Assembly (NCBI RefSeq): GCF_036002945.1
Contig: NZ_CP108529.1
Coordinates: forward strand, 806,001 to 870,000
Length of the DNA: 64,000 bases
From: Streptomyces sp. NBC_01224
Lineage (GTDB): Bacteria > Actinomycetota > Actinomycetes > Streptomycetales > Streptomycetaceae
Direction: 5' to 3'
In this document: one piece after another, positions 44,223 to 53,690 of the stretch
Position numbering within the stretch: position 1 is the first letter of the stretch
How the letters are laid out: each line of letters opens with the position of its first letter
Program-made: the position numbers and the translations under genes
The notes under the pieces: generated by a model
The model's input: the letters and a program-made list of their open reading frames with translations, nothing else
Told to the model about the DNA's origin: nothing
Database searches by the model: none

Positions 44223-45019
44223 ACATTCTCGACGTACGCGACCTCACGATCCGTACGGCTGACGGGCGCGTCCTCGTCGACCGCCTCTCGCTGACCATGG
44301 CCCCCGGCGAACGCCTGGGACTCATCGGAGAGTCGGGCTCCGGGAAGTCGCTGACCACCCTCGCCGTGCTCGGCCTGCTGCCCGACGGCATGACGGCCAC
44401 CGGCAGCGCCGAGCTCGCCGGCACCCAGATCGTGGGCGCGAGCGAGAAACAGCTCACGGGTGTGCGCGGCCAGGACGCCGCCATCGTCTTCCAGGAACCA
44501 CTCACCGCGCTCGACCCGCTGATGCGCGTCGGCAGGCAGATCTCCGAACCGCTGAGCAGAAGGCGAGGGCTGAAGGGCGCCGAACTGAAGCGGGCTGTCG
44601 TGGCAGCGCTGGAGCAAGTGCGGCTGCCGGAGCCCGACCGCATCGCCCGCGCCTTCCCGCACGAAATCTCCGGCGGACAGCGCCAGCGCGTCGCACTCGC
44701 CATGGCACTGGCCTGCGACCCGAAACTACTCATCGCGGACGAGCCGACCACCGCCCTCGACGTCACCGTGCAGTCCGACATGCTCGACCTGCTCGACACC
44801 CTCGTACAGGAACGGGACATGGCCGTCCTCTTCGTCAGCCACGACCTCGCGGTCGTCTCGAAGGTCACCGATCGCGTTCTGGTCATGAAGGACGGCCGCG
44901 CCGTCGAGGAGGGCGACGTTCGCGAGATCGTGCGCACCCCGCGTGAGGAGTACACCAAGGCGCTGGTGGCAAGCGCGCGGCAGCTGGAATCAGCTCTGGA
45001 CCTGAGGAGCGCGCGATGA
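44219..45019 (+). CDS. ABC transporter ATP-binding protein, DppD type
   Basis: A 266-residue ATPase. It has Walker A GESGSGKSLTT, the Q-loop in VFQEPLTALDP, the signature ISGGQRQRVALAMA and Walker B LLIADEPTTALDV followed by the H-loop SHDLA. It powers import together with the DppF-type ATPase. The gene lacks the C-terminal oligopeptide-binding extension typical of full-length DppD, ending at about residue 266. Confidence 0.94.
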   Translation: MNILDVRDLTIRTADGRVLVDRLSLTMAPGERLGLIGESGSGKSLTTLAVLGLLPDGMTATGSAELAGTQIVGASEKQLTGVRGQDAAIVFQEPLTALDPLMRVGRQISEPLSRRRGLKGAELKRAVVAALEQVRLPEPDRIARAFPHEISGGQRQRVALAMALACDPKLLIADEPTTALDVTVQSDMLDLLDTLVQERDMAVLFVSHDLAVVSKVTDRVLVMKDGRAVEEGDVREIVRTPREEYTKALVASARQLESALDLRSAR

Positions 45020-45780
45020 CGCCCGTACTGGAGCTGAACGGAGCCTCCTTCAGCTACCGAGGACACGCCGCGCCCGTCGTCGAGGACATCTCCCTCACCG
45101 TCGAGACCGGGCAGAGCCTCGCTCTCGTCGGCGAATCGGGCGCGGGCAAGACGACTCTGCTGCGGCTGCTGCTCGGGCTCGCCCGGGCAACCACCGGCAC
45201 CGTCCGGTTCGACGGCGAGGAGCTGAAACCGCGCAACAGCGAGCAGATGCGGCGTTTCAGGCGCAGTGTGCAGTGCGTCTTCCAGGACCCGTACTCATCG
45301 CTGGACCCACGTCAGCGCGTCGGCGGCATCGTGTCCGAACCACTGCGTTCCCTCGGCATCGACAGCCGGAGCACGGCCGGGCCCAAGGTGGCCGCCGCCC
45401 TGGAGCGGGTCGGACTCCCGGCCGACGCCGCTGAGCGCTATCCGCACGAGTTCTCCGGCGGCCAGCGCCAGCGCATCGCGATTGCCCGCGCGACCGTCTG
45501 CGACCCGCGAGTGCTGCTCGCCGACGAGCCCGTCAGTGCGCTCGACGTCACCACTCGTGTCAAGGTCGTCGACCTGCTCAACGAGTTGAAGCAGGAGCAG
45601 GGCCTGACTCTCGTCATGGTCTCCCACGACCTGTCGGTGGTTGCCTCGCTGTGCGAACGCACCGCCGTCCTGGAGAGCGGCCACATCGTTGAACAGGGCG
45701 AGACCGCACAGGTGCTGGGCGCTCCCGCGCACCCGTACACGCGTCGCCTCGTCGAAAGCGTGCCTCGACTGCCCGCTTGA
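45016..45780 (+). CDS. ABC transporter ATP-binding protein, DppF type
   Basis: A 254-residue ATPase with Walker A GESGAGKTTLL, CVFQDPYSSLDPRQRV, signature FSGGQRQRIAIARA, Walker B VLLADEPVSALDV and SHDLS. It ends the importer gene set: binding protein, two permeases and two ATPases. It starts with an ATGA overlap with the DppD-type gene. The stop at 45780 is followed by a gene-poor region. Confidence 0.94.
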   Translation: MTPVLELNGASFSYRGHAAPVVEDISLTVETGQSLALVGESGAGKTTLLRLLLGLARATTGTVRFDGEELKPRNSEQMRRFRRSVQCVFQDPYSSLDPRQRVGGIVSEPLRSLGIDSRSTAGPKVAAALERVGLPADAAERYPHEFSGGQRQRIAIARATVCDPRVLLADEPVSALDVTTRVKVVDLLNELKQEQGLTLVMVSHDLSVVASLCERTAVLESGHIVEQGETAQVLGAPAHPYTRRLVESVPRLPA

Positions 45781-46180
45781 CCGGTGAATGCGCGCCTCCG
45801 ACGACTCGATCACTTCGATGTCCGGGTCCGTATCGAGCACGCGGCGGCGGTCGGCCAGTTTCCTGCCGGCGTGCGGTGCGGTGTTGTGCGGGGCCGGATC
45901 GAGCGATCGTGCAGGCCCTCGTCACCTGCGGCCGGCCACCGGCGGACCCATGTGTGGCCTGTGGCACGCGAGATGCATCTCGGCAGCGACATGCGCAACG
46001 GGCCGGGCGGAACCCACGCGGTCGACGGACGCCGTCCGCCGTGAACCGGTCGCACGGGAAATGCGGTGGGACACGAAGGCCTCCGTGCGGTGTGTTCCTG
46101 GACAACTCCACCGCATCGGAGGCCTTCGCCATGTTCAGGGCCCATCGGTGTCAACGACGCCCGTGATCAATACGCCCAGG
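45781..46180. other. Gene-poor region with strong hairpins
   Basis: About 400 bases between the importer operon and the HupE gene. No convincing gene is present. It contains a 20-bp near-perfect stem (46075-46128), a short GGACG/CGTCC stem near 46025, and basic-residue-rich frames typical of non-coding DNA. Confidence 0.4.
46075..46128. repeat. Long inverted repeat (hairpin)
   Basis: Arms CGAAGGCCTCCGTGCGGTG (46075-46093) and CACCGCATCGGAGGCCTTCG (46109-46128) pair over 19 bases with one bulge around a 16-base loop. It may be a terminator of the preceding operon about 300 bases upstream, a mobile-element remnant or part of a structured RNA. Confidence 0.7.
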
Positions 46181-47374
46181 TCACGCCGCGATTGCTACCC
46201 GGTCCCAGAACCAGTACAGACTGACGATCACGATGGGTGCGGTCATCGCGGGCAGGGCCCAGCGGTGTGCGGGGGTCCGGCGAAGGAGGACCAGCAGCGG
46301 GAACACCGCGGCGATGATGCCCAACTGCACCGTCTCGATGCCGACGTTGAAGCTCAGCAGCGACAGCAGCAGCTCCCAGGACCAGCTCTCGTCGATGCCG
46401 AGCGCGCCCGCGAAGCCCAGACCGTGGACGAGGCCGAACAGGAAGACGGCCGGCAGCCGCCAGCGTCCGGTCCCCTCCCGGTCGCGCAGGACGACGCCCG
46501 CGAGCGCCACGACGGCGATGGAGGCCGCGATGACCGGCTCCACGACCGATCCCGGCACGTTCACCACGCCCGTGGCCGCCAGCAGGAACGTGACGCTGTG
46601 CGCGGCCGTGAAGGCGGTCGCCGTGAGGACGATGTCGCGCAGGCCGCGGGCGCCGATGAGCAGCGACAGCAGGAAGAGGATGTGGTCCAGGCCGAACAGC
46701 AGGTGCTCGGTACCGAGCAGGAAGAACTCCACGATCTGGTGCGACTCGTGGTGTCCGCCGGTCTCCAGGGCCGGTTCGGCGGCCGTCAGCACCTGGGAGC
46801 CCCGCTGCCCGTCGACGTCATAGTGGACGATCGTCTCCGTGCTGTGGACGAAGCTCTCCGAGTCGGGGAACAGGGCGCTGGAGACGGTGTACGTGCCGTC
46901 GGCGCCGCCCTCGCAGTCGTAGGCCAGGGTGAGGACGGCGAACGGCCGGGTGCCGCGGGTGCGGACGTCGGCGTCGCCGACGCGGCGGGGTGTGCAGGAG
47001 GTGCCGTCGCGGGTGACGGCGAAGCGTCCGGTGACGTATTCCGTCACCGCTTCGGCATGGGTGTCGAGCTGGTGCAGCTGCTCCGCGCGGTCCTTCGCCT
47101 CGTACGCCTCGGCGTACAGCCAGGCCGACTTCATGAGCAGGTCGTATTCGAGGTCGAGGGTCGCCTCGACGCGGGCTTCGGCGCCCTCCACCTCGACGTA
47201 CGCGGTCGAGGTCGCGTCGTGCGCGGCGGCGGGGGCCGGGTGGGCGAGGCCGGCGGCGAGCACGGTCACCAGGGCCGCGACGGTGGTGAGGAGTGCGGCG
47301 GGCAGCCTGCGCCGTCGGAACCGGGACAGCCAGGAGGAGGGCAGGGGTGCCGGCAGGGGCAAGGGGGCGGGCAT
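46181..47374 (-). CDS. HupE/UreJ-like membrane protein
   Basis: A 397-residue protein. After a hydrophobic N-terminus and an extracytoplasmic part of about 180 residues follow six or seven hydrophobic segments with the HupE/UreJ hallmark motifs GTEHLLFGLDHILFLLSLL and VFLFGLVHGLGFAGALG. The conserved His residues suggest a metal (nickel/cobalt) transport or handling role, but this subgroup with a large secreted domain is not well studied. The ATG at 47374 is preferred over a TTG 24 bases upstream. Confidence 0.82.
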   Translation of the reverse strand: MPAPLPLPAPLPSSWLSRFRRRRLPAALLTTVAALVTVLAAGLAHPAPAAAHDATSTAYVEVEGAEARVEATLDLEYDLLMKSAWLYAEAYEAKDRAEQLHQLDTHAEAVTEYVTGRFAVTRDGTSCTPRRVGDADVRTRGTRPFAVLTLAYDCEGGADGTYTVSSALFPDSESFVHSTETIVHYDVDGQRGSQVLTAAEPALETGGHHESHQIVEFFLLGTEHLLFGLDHILFLLSLLIGARGLRDIVLTATAFTAAHSVTFLLAATGVVNVPGSVVEPVIAASIAVVALAGVVLRDREGTGRWRLPAVFLFGLVHGLGFAGALGIDESWSWELLLSLLSFNVGIETVQLGIIAAVFPLLVLLRRTPAHRWALPAMTAPIVIVSLYWFWDRVAIAA

Positions 47375-47491
47375 GGAGTTCTCGGTTCTCGTTGTCAAGG
47401 GCCGGGCAGTGGTGGGCCCGCCGTCCCGGACCGCTCGGATCCGGGACGGCGGGCGTGGGTGCCGGACGTGTGCTACCGGCGGGTCAACCGG

Positions 47492-50400
47492 TCACCGCCG
47501 GTCGGCGGACGACGTGAACCACGGGTAGGCGGGCACGTCCGGTCCCCAGGTGCCGGGCCGGCCATGGGCGTCCCTGGTCACGAAGGCGCTCGGCGCGGAG
47601 GCGGTCACGCCGCCGCCGGTGGAGCGTGCCGTGACGAACCAGGCGTGGGTCGTACCGGGCTTGAGTCCCTTCCAGGTCACCGAGGCGACCTCACCGGAGC
47701 CGGCCTTGGTCTTCCCGATGACGCTCACGGGGTTGTAGAGCGCCAGTGAGTCGGTCTTGAAGGTCGTCTTGCGGGTACTGAGGTCGATCGGGAGGACCAT
47801 GTTGTCCTCGGTGCCGTCGTAACGGTGGTTGGTGTCGTACTCGGTGGCGCCGAACTCGTCGAGCAGCGGCGAGTAGGTGTCCACGGTCAGCTCGGACCGG
47901 TCGACGTCGAACTGGAGCATGCGGAAGAAGCTCGCGCCGAACTGCAGCTGGTCGTCGGGCCGGTAGCCGCCGATCTCGGTGAGCCCGAGCCGGTCCGCGG
48001 ACACCGTGTAGAACTGGTAGTCCGCGAGCAGCTCGACGACGTCGTGACCGACCTCGCCGACCCTCGGCTTCACGTTGGTGCCGACGCCGTGCTCATGACC
48101 GGCGAGGATCAGGAACACGTTGGGGTTGTCCTGGACCACCGTCTTGTACAGCATCGAGCCGTCCGGCGCGGAGAACTGGGCGCCGCGTCCGTCGGGGTTG
48201 CTGCTCGGGGCGAGGTAGTCGTGCGAGAGCAGGATGCCGTTGCGGTCGGGGTAGCGTTTGAAGACGGAGTCGGCCCATTCGGCTTCTTCGCGCGTCACCC
48301 CGTAGGACAGGCCGACCACGACGAAGTCGAGGCCGCCGGCGGAGAACAGGTCGTAGTGGTTCTGGTTGTCGCCCTGGCGCCAGGGGCCTCCGTACTCGGC
48401 GTGCTCCCAGCCCTTCGAAAGCGCCTGGTAGCGCTCGGGCCCGTAGTACTGGTTGTAGATGGCGTCCGGACCGTTCTCGGTGCCGGACTGGTTGTCGTGG
48501 TTGCCCGCGATCACACCGTTCGGCACACCCGCGTCGTCCAGGATCTTCTGCTGCTTCGAGGACACCTCCAGCTCGCCGGTGACCTGGCGCCGGGTGGCTT
48601 CGTCGGCGGGCTTGCGGATGTTGTTCTCGATGATGTCGCCGGTGTGGGCGACGTACGCGATCTTGCGCTTGTCCTTGTTGTCCGCGATCCAGCGCGAGAC
48701 GTCTCCGTACGCCTTCTCCCAGACCGCGCGCTCCTGGGGCGTCTCCTGCTCCACCGCACCCTCGGAGAGGTACTGCGTGTCGGTGTAGTGGACGATCGAG
48801 AAGTCGTACGAGTCGGGGTCGGCGAACCCGTTCGGGTCACCGGCGTCGATGTCGTCGGCGAACGGGTCCTCGCCGGTCACCATGGTGTGGATCTGCTGCC
48901 GGTCGACGTATTTCCGGTCGACGACGGCGGTCAGGACGGTGTTGCCGTCGGCGGCTCCGCGGGCGCTGGTCAGGACATCCCACTGCTTCGTCCCGGTGTT
49001 CCACACGCGCAGCGCGGCGAACCGCTCGGGGTCGATGACGCCCTCCCAGCGCAGCACCGGCGCGTCGACATGACCCTTCACCTGGACGTCGAACCGCTGG
49101 TACGTGACGTCCTCGGCGGCCGGGGCGTCGAGCGTCCTGCCGTCGGCGGGTGCGAGGCCGTCGGCCTTCACCTTCTTCTCGCCCTTGACCTTGAGCGTCG
49201 TGGGAACGGACGTGGCCGTTCCCACGTACACCTGGTTGGGGGTGAGGATCTCGGCCTCGGAGAAGGTGGCGCTCACCGTGCCGCCGTCGGGCTCGGCCAC
49301 CTTCGCCGACAGTTCGACCTTGCTGCCCACGTCGGTCGTGCCGGACTTCGGAGTGAGGTCGGCGGGGGTGTCCGGGATACCGGCGGAGGTGAACTTCACC
49401 TCGCGGGTGCCTCTGTTGCCGACACTGTCGGTGCCGGACACCGACAGCGTGTGCTCGCCGGCGGACAGACCGGGGCCCACGGGGGCGCCGAGCTGGATCG
49501 GTTTGCCGTCGAGCTTCACATCCGGGCCGTCCACCACGCCGGAGAGGTCCCCCAGCCGGACGTCGAGGACGACCGACGCGGTGATCCGCCGACCGGCGGC
49601 GGGGGTGCTGGCAGACACCTGGGGCGCCGAGTTGTCGGTGACCAGGACGCGGGTCGCGGTCCTGCCGGTCCTCGATGCCGCGGCCAGGGTGTGCTTTCCG
49701 TCGTCGATCTTCGTGGTGTCGAGGTCGGCGCGGAGGCCCTGGGCCGGACCCTCGACGAAGAACTCCAGGTCGACCTCGGTCAGCGGATTGACGTTGTCGC
49801 CGCAGTTGCCGTCGCCGAAGCTGTACGAGCCCTTGAGCATCCGGCCGGTGGCGATGCCGTTCGCCGGGGTGAGGGTGATGTCGGAGACGGCGAAGTCGTC
49901 GCGGTTGTCCCCGCACGAGGTCGGAAACGTACCGGCGACGAAGTCGACCGTGTTCCAGCCGGGGACCAGCCACTCGTTCGGGAAGGTCAGGCCGACGTGC
50001 TGGCTGACGAAGTCGCTGTCGAGCACGTGCTTCTGACCGTTCACCAGGATGTGGTTCTGGTATCGGGCCTCGATCGAGTTGCTGCCCACGGTGAAGCCGA
50101 GGGTCGCGTTGCCGGATCCGAGGGTGTCGGAGACTCGGACGGCCGGGGCGTCGATCGTGTAGTGGAGTTCCACCTCGCGCAGGCGGGTGTCGCTGTTGCC
50201 GCAGGTGCCGTCGCCCATGGCGTACGAGTCCGCGATGTCCTGGCCCGTGACGGTCGCGCCGTCGAGGGCGAGGGCGAGCCGCGCGATGTCGAAGTCGTCG
50301 CGGTTGTTGCCGCAGCTCTCCTTGTACGAGCCGGTGACGACCGTGATGGTGTTGTCACCGGGCACCAGGTGGCGCGCCGGGATCGCTATGTCGACCCGCT

Positions 50401-51469
50401 GACTCACCCAGGTGCCGCCCAGGTCGATGCGTTTGCCGTTGACGAGCAGGTAGTTGTCGTTCCGGTCGTCGATCGAGTTCGACCCGACGTCGAAGGAGAA
50501 GGTCGCCGCGCCGTTGCCGAGGTGCGGATCGGTGACGGGCGTGTCACCGTCCACGGTCAGCGACTCGACGTCGCCCTCGGCGCCCGCCGGGAAGTTCGCG
50601 AACACCGGTTGCCGGCCCTTCACCAGCGTGCCGTCCTTGGGCAGCAGCCGGGGGGCGCCCGCCGGGGCGTTGTTCACCGTCACGGTGTTCTTGACCGTCT
50701 TGCCCGAGACGGTCCTGGCGGTGAGGGCGTGCTCGCCGTTGGCGAACTTCGTCGTGTCCAGGTCGGCTTGGAGGCCGGTGGTGCCCTGCGGGTCGCCCAG
50801 TACGAAGAAGCTGAGCGTGGCCTTCGTCACCAGCGAGGTGTTGGAACCGCAGCTGCCGTCGCCGAAGGAGTACGTGTACTCGTTCTCCTCGCCGTCCGCG
50901 ACCTCGCCGAGCAGGTCCAGGCTGATGTCGGACAGCACGAAGTCGTCGTAATTGGTGCCGCACGAGCTGTCGACCTTGCCGGCCAGGATCTCGATCTTGT
51001 TCTCGCCCTTGACCAGGTGCTGGTTCGGGATCTCGATCGTGCCCCGCTCGTTGACGAGGTCGCCGATGTCGGCCCGGTACTCGCCGTTGACCAGCACATG
51101 GTTGTGGTAGCGGGCCTCCGTCGAGTTCGACCCGACGTCGAAGCTGAGCCGGGACACCCCGACCGTCCGCTCGGCGTCGATCGCCTTCCCGTCGACCGCG
51201 AGCCCCGTCACGGAGTCACCGGCCAGCGTCGGCATGGCCGCGGCCTTCTCCGTGCCCTCCAGATACGCCCCGTCGCCCGGGGTGAGGACCGGCAGACTCG
51301 TGCCGCCCGCCGACCCGCTCTGCCCTGGTGTGCGCTGCTCCGAACCGGTATCGGCGTACGCCGTCGCCAGGTCGCCGCTCACGAGGAGCAGCGCGGTGAG
51401 AGCCACCCCCGCGAGTCGTCGTCCGCCCGATCTGCCACCCGGCCGTGTTCGCCGCTCTGCTGGCCGCAT
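47492..51469 (-). CDS. Giant secreted calcineurin-like metallophosphoesterase with three internal repeats
   Basis: A 1325-residue secreted protein. After a signal peptide (MRPAERRT...GDLATAYA) come three homologous modules (about 109-224, 326-440 and 457-573), each with FDVGSNS (or FTVGSNS), an LVNG strand, CGxNxDDF and a GDGxCG signature, which look like carbohydrate- or calcium-binding beta domains. Ig-like segments follow, then the phosphoesterase core with TDTQYLSEG, HTGDIIEN, AGNHDNQ and AGHEHG (motif I has Gln in place of His), and a C-terminal fibronectin-III-like domain. GGAAGGA precedes the ATG. It may hydrolyse phosphate esters outside the cell. Orientation is opposite to the smaller relative at 53691. 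Confidence 0.9.
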   Translation of the reverse strand: MRPAERRTRPGGRSGGRRLAGVALTALLLVSGDLATAYADTGSEQRTPGQSGSAGGTSLPVLTPGDGAYLEGTEKAAAMPTLAGDSVTGLAVDGKAIDAERTVGVSRLSFDVGSNSTEARYHNHVLVNGEYRADIGDLVNERGTIEIPNQHLVKGENKIEILAGKVDSSCGTNYDDFVLSDISLDLLGEVADGEENEYTYSFGDGSCGSNTSLVTKATLSFFVLGDPQGTTGLQADLDTTKFANGEHALTARTVSGKTVKNTVTVNNAPAGAPRLLPKDGTLVKGRQPVFANFPAGAEGDVESLTVDGDTPVTDPHLGNGAATFSFDVGSNSIDDRNDNYLLVNGKRIDLGGTWVSQRVDIAIPARHLVPGDNTITVVTGSYKESCGNNRDDFDIARLALALDGATVTGQDIADSYAMGDGTCGNSDTRLREVELHYTIDAPAVRVSDTLGSGNATLGFTVGSNSIEARYQNHILVNGQKHVLDSDFVSQHVGLTFPNEWLVPGWNTVDFVAGTFPTSCGDNRDDFAVSDITLTPANGIATGRMLKGSYSFGDGNCGDNVNPLTEVDLEFFVEGPAQGLRADLDTTKIDDGKHTLAAASRTGRTATRVLVTDNSAPQVSASTPAAGRRITASVVLDVRLGDLSGVVDGPDVKLDGKPIQLGAPVGPGLSAGEHTLSVSGTDSVGNRGTREVKFTSAGIPDTPADLTPKSGTTDVGSKVELSAKVAEPDGGTVSATFSEAEILTPNQVYVGTATSVPTTLKVKGEKKVKADGLAPADGRTLDAPAAEDVTYQRFDVQVKGHVDAPVLRWEGVIDPERFAALRVWNTGTKQWDVLTSARGAADGNTVLTAVVDRKYVDRQQIHTMVTGEDPFADDIDAGDPNGFADPDSYDFSIVHYTDTQYLSEGAVEQETPQERAVWEKAYGDVSRWIADNKDKRKIAYVAHTGDIIENNIRKPADEATRRQVTGELEVSSKQQKILDDAGVPNGVIAGNHDNQSGTENGPDAIYNQYYGPERYQALSKGWEHAEYGGPWRQGDNQNHYDLFSAGGLDFVVVGLSYGVTREEAEWADSVFKRYPDRNGILLSHDYLAPSSNPDGRGAQFSAPDGSMLYKTVVQDNPNVFLILAGHEHGVGTNVKPRVGEVGHDVVELLADYQFYTVSADRLGLTEIGGYRPDDQLQFGASFFRMLQFDVDRSELTVDTYSPLLDEFGATEYDTNHRYDGTEDNMVLPIDLSTRKTTFKTDSLALYNPVSVIGKTKAGSGEVASVTWKGLKPGTTHAWFVTARSTGGGVTASAPSAFVTRDAHGRPGTWGPDVPAYPWFTSSADRR

Positions 51470-51835
51470 CAGCAGCCGTCCTTCCTGATCGCTGCAAGGT
51501 GAAGGGCACGCCGTGAAGATGTACGACATGCCCATGGCGAATCCTGGGCAGCGCAGGTGAACGGAGTTGAATCACCTGTGAACCATCAGCGGAAGGATCC
51601 CCGTCCACGGCCACGGCCGGAACAGCTGCCGGGCATCGGTCCCAGGGCATACCTCACGCGGCCGGCCCAGAGGTCGTCCGCAGCCGGGACGACTTCGGCC
51701 CGCTGGATCTCCAGCCCCGTCCCGGGCGGCTCACCGCGTGCGCAATCGATGTGGGGGAGTCCGCGGAGATGTCCCGCGCGGGAGACCTGCCGTCACCCTT
51801 CAGCGTCTTTCCCGGTCCATCTTCGGGGCGACCCC

Positions 51836-52010
51836 TGCCCTGGAGATCAGCGATGAGGTGTGGCGCCAGTACTTCGACGTGAATGTCCTGTCCGCCGTCA
51901 GGATGATCCGCACCTGCCTTCCGGCCATGAAGGACCGCTCCTGGGGGCGAATCCTGAACATCGCAAGCGATTCGGCGGTGGTCACACCGGTGGAGATGGC
52001 GGGGTTGCAG
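51836..52010 (+). pseudogene. Short-chain dehydrogenase fragment
   Basis: A plus-strand frame reads IFGATPALEISDEVWRQYFD, VNVLSAVRMIRTCLPAMKDR and WGRILNIASDSAVVTPVEM, the central part of an SDR enzyme around the conserved N-V-L-S and S-x-S active-site region. The NAD-binding start and the YxxxK part are missing. It is a decayed remnant. Confidence 0.7.
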
Positions 52011-52122
52011 CATCGAACCCCGCCGGGCGGTCTGCCGCACCAGTCGCCGAAGGACCGGCGCGGGCAGCGGTGCTGCTGCCTGTGCCGGTCCTGGCTTGCG
52101 GTGCGGGGGCTGAGTCTGTGGC

Positions 52123-52641
52123 TCAGTAGGCGGAGTTGACGTTGTCGATCGACCCGTAGCGGTGGGCGGCGTAGTTGGCGGCCGCGGTGATGTTGGCGAC
52201 GGGGTTGGTGAGGTCGTGGGCGGTGCCGGCGACGTGGTAGGCGTTGAAGGTCGGCTGGATGACCTGGAGCAGGCCCTTGGAGGGTATGCCGTTGCGCGCG
52301 TTGACGTCCCAGTTGTTCTGGGCGTTGGGGTTGCCGCTCGACTCACGCATGATGTTGCGGTGCAGGCCCTCGTAGGTGCCGGGGATGCCCTTGGCCTTCA
52401 TGATGGCCAGCGATTCCTTGATCCAGCCGTCGAGGTTGTTGGCGTAGCCCCTGCCGCCCTGGGCGCCGTCCACGGAAGCCCTGACCACGGAGGCGCTCGC
52501 CGGTGCCTTCTCGGCTGCCTGCGCGGATGTCGACGTCAGCGTGAGGGCGGCGGCCGCGGCACCGAGGGTGGCGATGCCGGCGACGGACATGGTGCGGAAG
52601 CGGGCGATGCGGCTGGTACGGGTCTGCGTGTTCGTGGTCAT
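52123..52641 (-). CDS. Secreted lytic transglycosylase-like (SLT) protein
   Basis: A 172-residue secreted protein. A signal peptide (MTTNTQTRTSRIARFRTMSV... to AQAAEK) precedes a short soluble-lytic-transglycosylase-type domain: NIMRESSGNPNAQNNWD with the likely catalytic Glu in MRESSG, followed by GIPSKGLLQVIQPTF and the terminal NPVANITAAANYAAHRYG. It would cleave peptidoglycan glycan strands. The ATG at 52641 is the likely start. The gene ends just beyond the SDR fragment. Confidence 0.9.
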   Translation of the reverse strand: MTTNTQTRTSRIARFRTMSVAGIATLGAAAAALTLTSTSAQAAEKAPASASVVRASVDGAQGGRGYANNLDGWIKESLAIMKAKGIPGTYEGLHRNIMRESSGNPNAQNNWDVNARNGIPSKGLLQVIQPTFNAYHVAGTAHDLTNPVANITAAANYAAHRYGSIDNVNSAY

Positions 52642-53010
52642 ACGGAAGGAACTCTCCAATGGGGACGTCACGGTGCTGCCTACCGGTCATGGTTGCGGTG
52701 GCTTGCGGGGCGGTGCCCCGCGCTGCGGGCCGGAACGAACGGATCCGAAGGAATCCGCCCGGCCCTGTCGCGGCTTCCCGCAACGACAGCCATGGTTAGC
52801 GACGTGCGGGGCGGGGCGCAATGATGTGACGTACTACCCAACATCGGAGAAATGTCCAAAATGACATATTCTGTGGTGCTTGTGTACTGTTCGGGCGACC
52901 CGCCGCCCTACTACCCGCCTTAGGATGTGACACAGCTCCTATGGGTGGCATCACATCCACGGCGCCACATCGGCGGTCTCGACGGGGGCGGGCAGGACAC
53001 CGAGGCGTCC

Positions 53011-53146
53011 GATCGACTGGGACCCGGACCGCACCACCTCTCGGACAAGCAGGCCCTGGCAGCCACCGGTGATCCGGTCGAGGACCTGCGGCGCGACTGG
53101 GACCCGCACATCGAGTTCGGCCTGACGCATCCCACGTTCTACGTAG
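53011..53146 (+). pseudogene. TetR-family regulator fragment
   Basis: A plus-strand frame reads TGDPVEDLRRDWDPHIEFGL then THPTFYV, typical of the ligand-domain helix 5-6 region of one TetR subgroup (W..H..FGLAHP.FY). The helix-turn-helix is absent and the frame is not preserved on either side. Confidence 0.5.
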
Positions 53147-53171
53147 GGGCTGAACCTGGTGTTGGCGAGCA

Positions 53172-53364
53172 GATTTTTCCGGTCGGCGAGAGCATCTGCG
53201 GCGGCCGGCGCCTCTTCGTCCAGTACGGTCCTGAAGGCACCGAGGCGTTCGTCGAGCCGCCGGATACGTGCCAGGTGCTCGACAACGACCTGGCGAGGCG
53301 TCACATCACCGCGCCGTACGGCATCCGCGATCTCGACGGCGGTGCGGCCGCTCCAACCCGTCAC
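53172..53364 (-). pseudogene. Amidase N-terminal fragment
   Basis: A minus-strand frame reads VTGWSGRTAVEIADAVRRGD, VTPRQVVVEHLARIRRLDER and GAFRTVLDEEAPAAADALAD, the conserved N-terminal helices of amidase-signature enzymes. The catalytic Ser-Ser-Lys region does not follow; the sequence changes at about 53172. It abuts the TetR fragment and is non-functional. Confidence 0.65.
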
Positions 53365-53690
53365 ACGTACTCCCAAGTGGTGTGCGAATGTCGCGGAGAG
53401 CGTAGGCGGCAATCCTGCGGGGCGGAAGAGCGGACCGCGCCCGCGCCGCCTCGGGCACCGAACCCGGCCGCCCGGAACAGACATTGAAGGAGCCGACCGC
53501 CGCGGGGCGAAATGACGCCTGAGCGACCCCGACCAGACATTCATGATCGCTTCACCGGGAAGTCGGCCAGGTCGCACCACGACCTGACGCACGACACCTA
53601 ACGTCTTTGGTTCAGACTGGTTATGTACCCGTTACACAACCGACCACGACTCCCGGACCAGAATCCCCGGGCCAGAGAACAGGGACCCCC

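Noticed and set aside
45788..47749. Long plus-strand frames across the HupE gene
   Set aside because: They are antisense to a protein with clear HupE motifs and show no domain or ribosome site.
47825..51502. A 1225-codon plus-strand open frame opposite the large phosphoesterase
   Set aside because: It mirrors the minus-strand gene, has a Val/Arg/Gly/Asp-rich composition without domains and starts from high-GC antisense bias. The minus-strand frame has a signal peptide, repeats and catalytic motifs.
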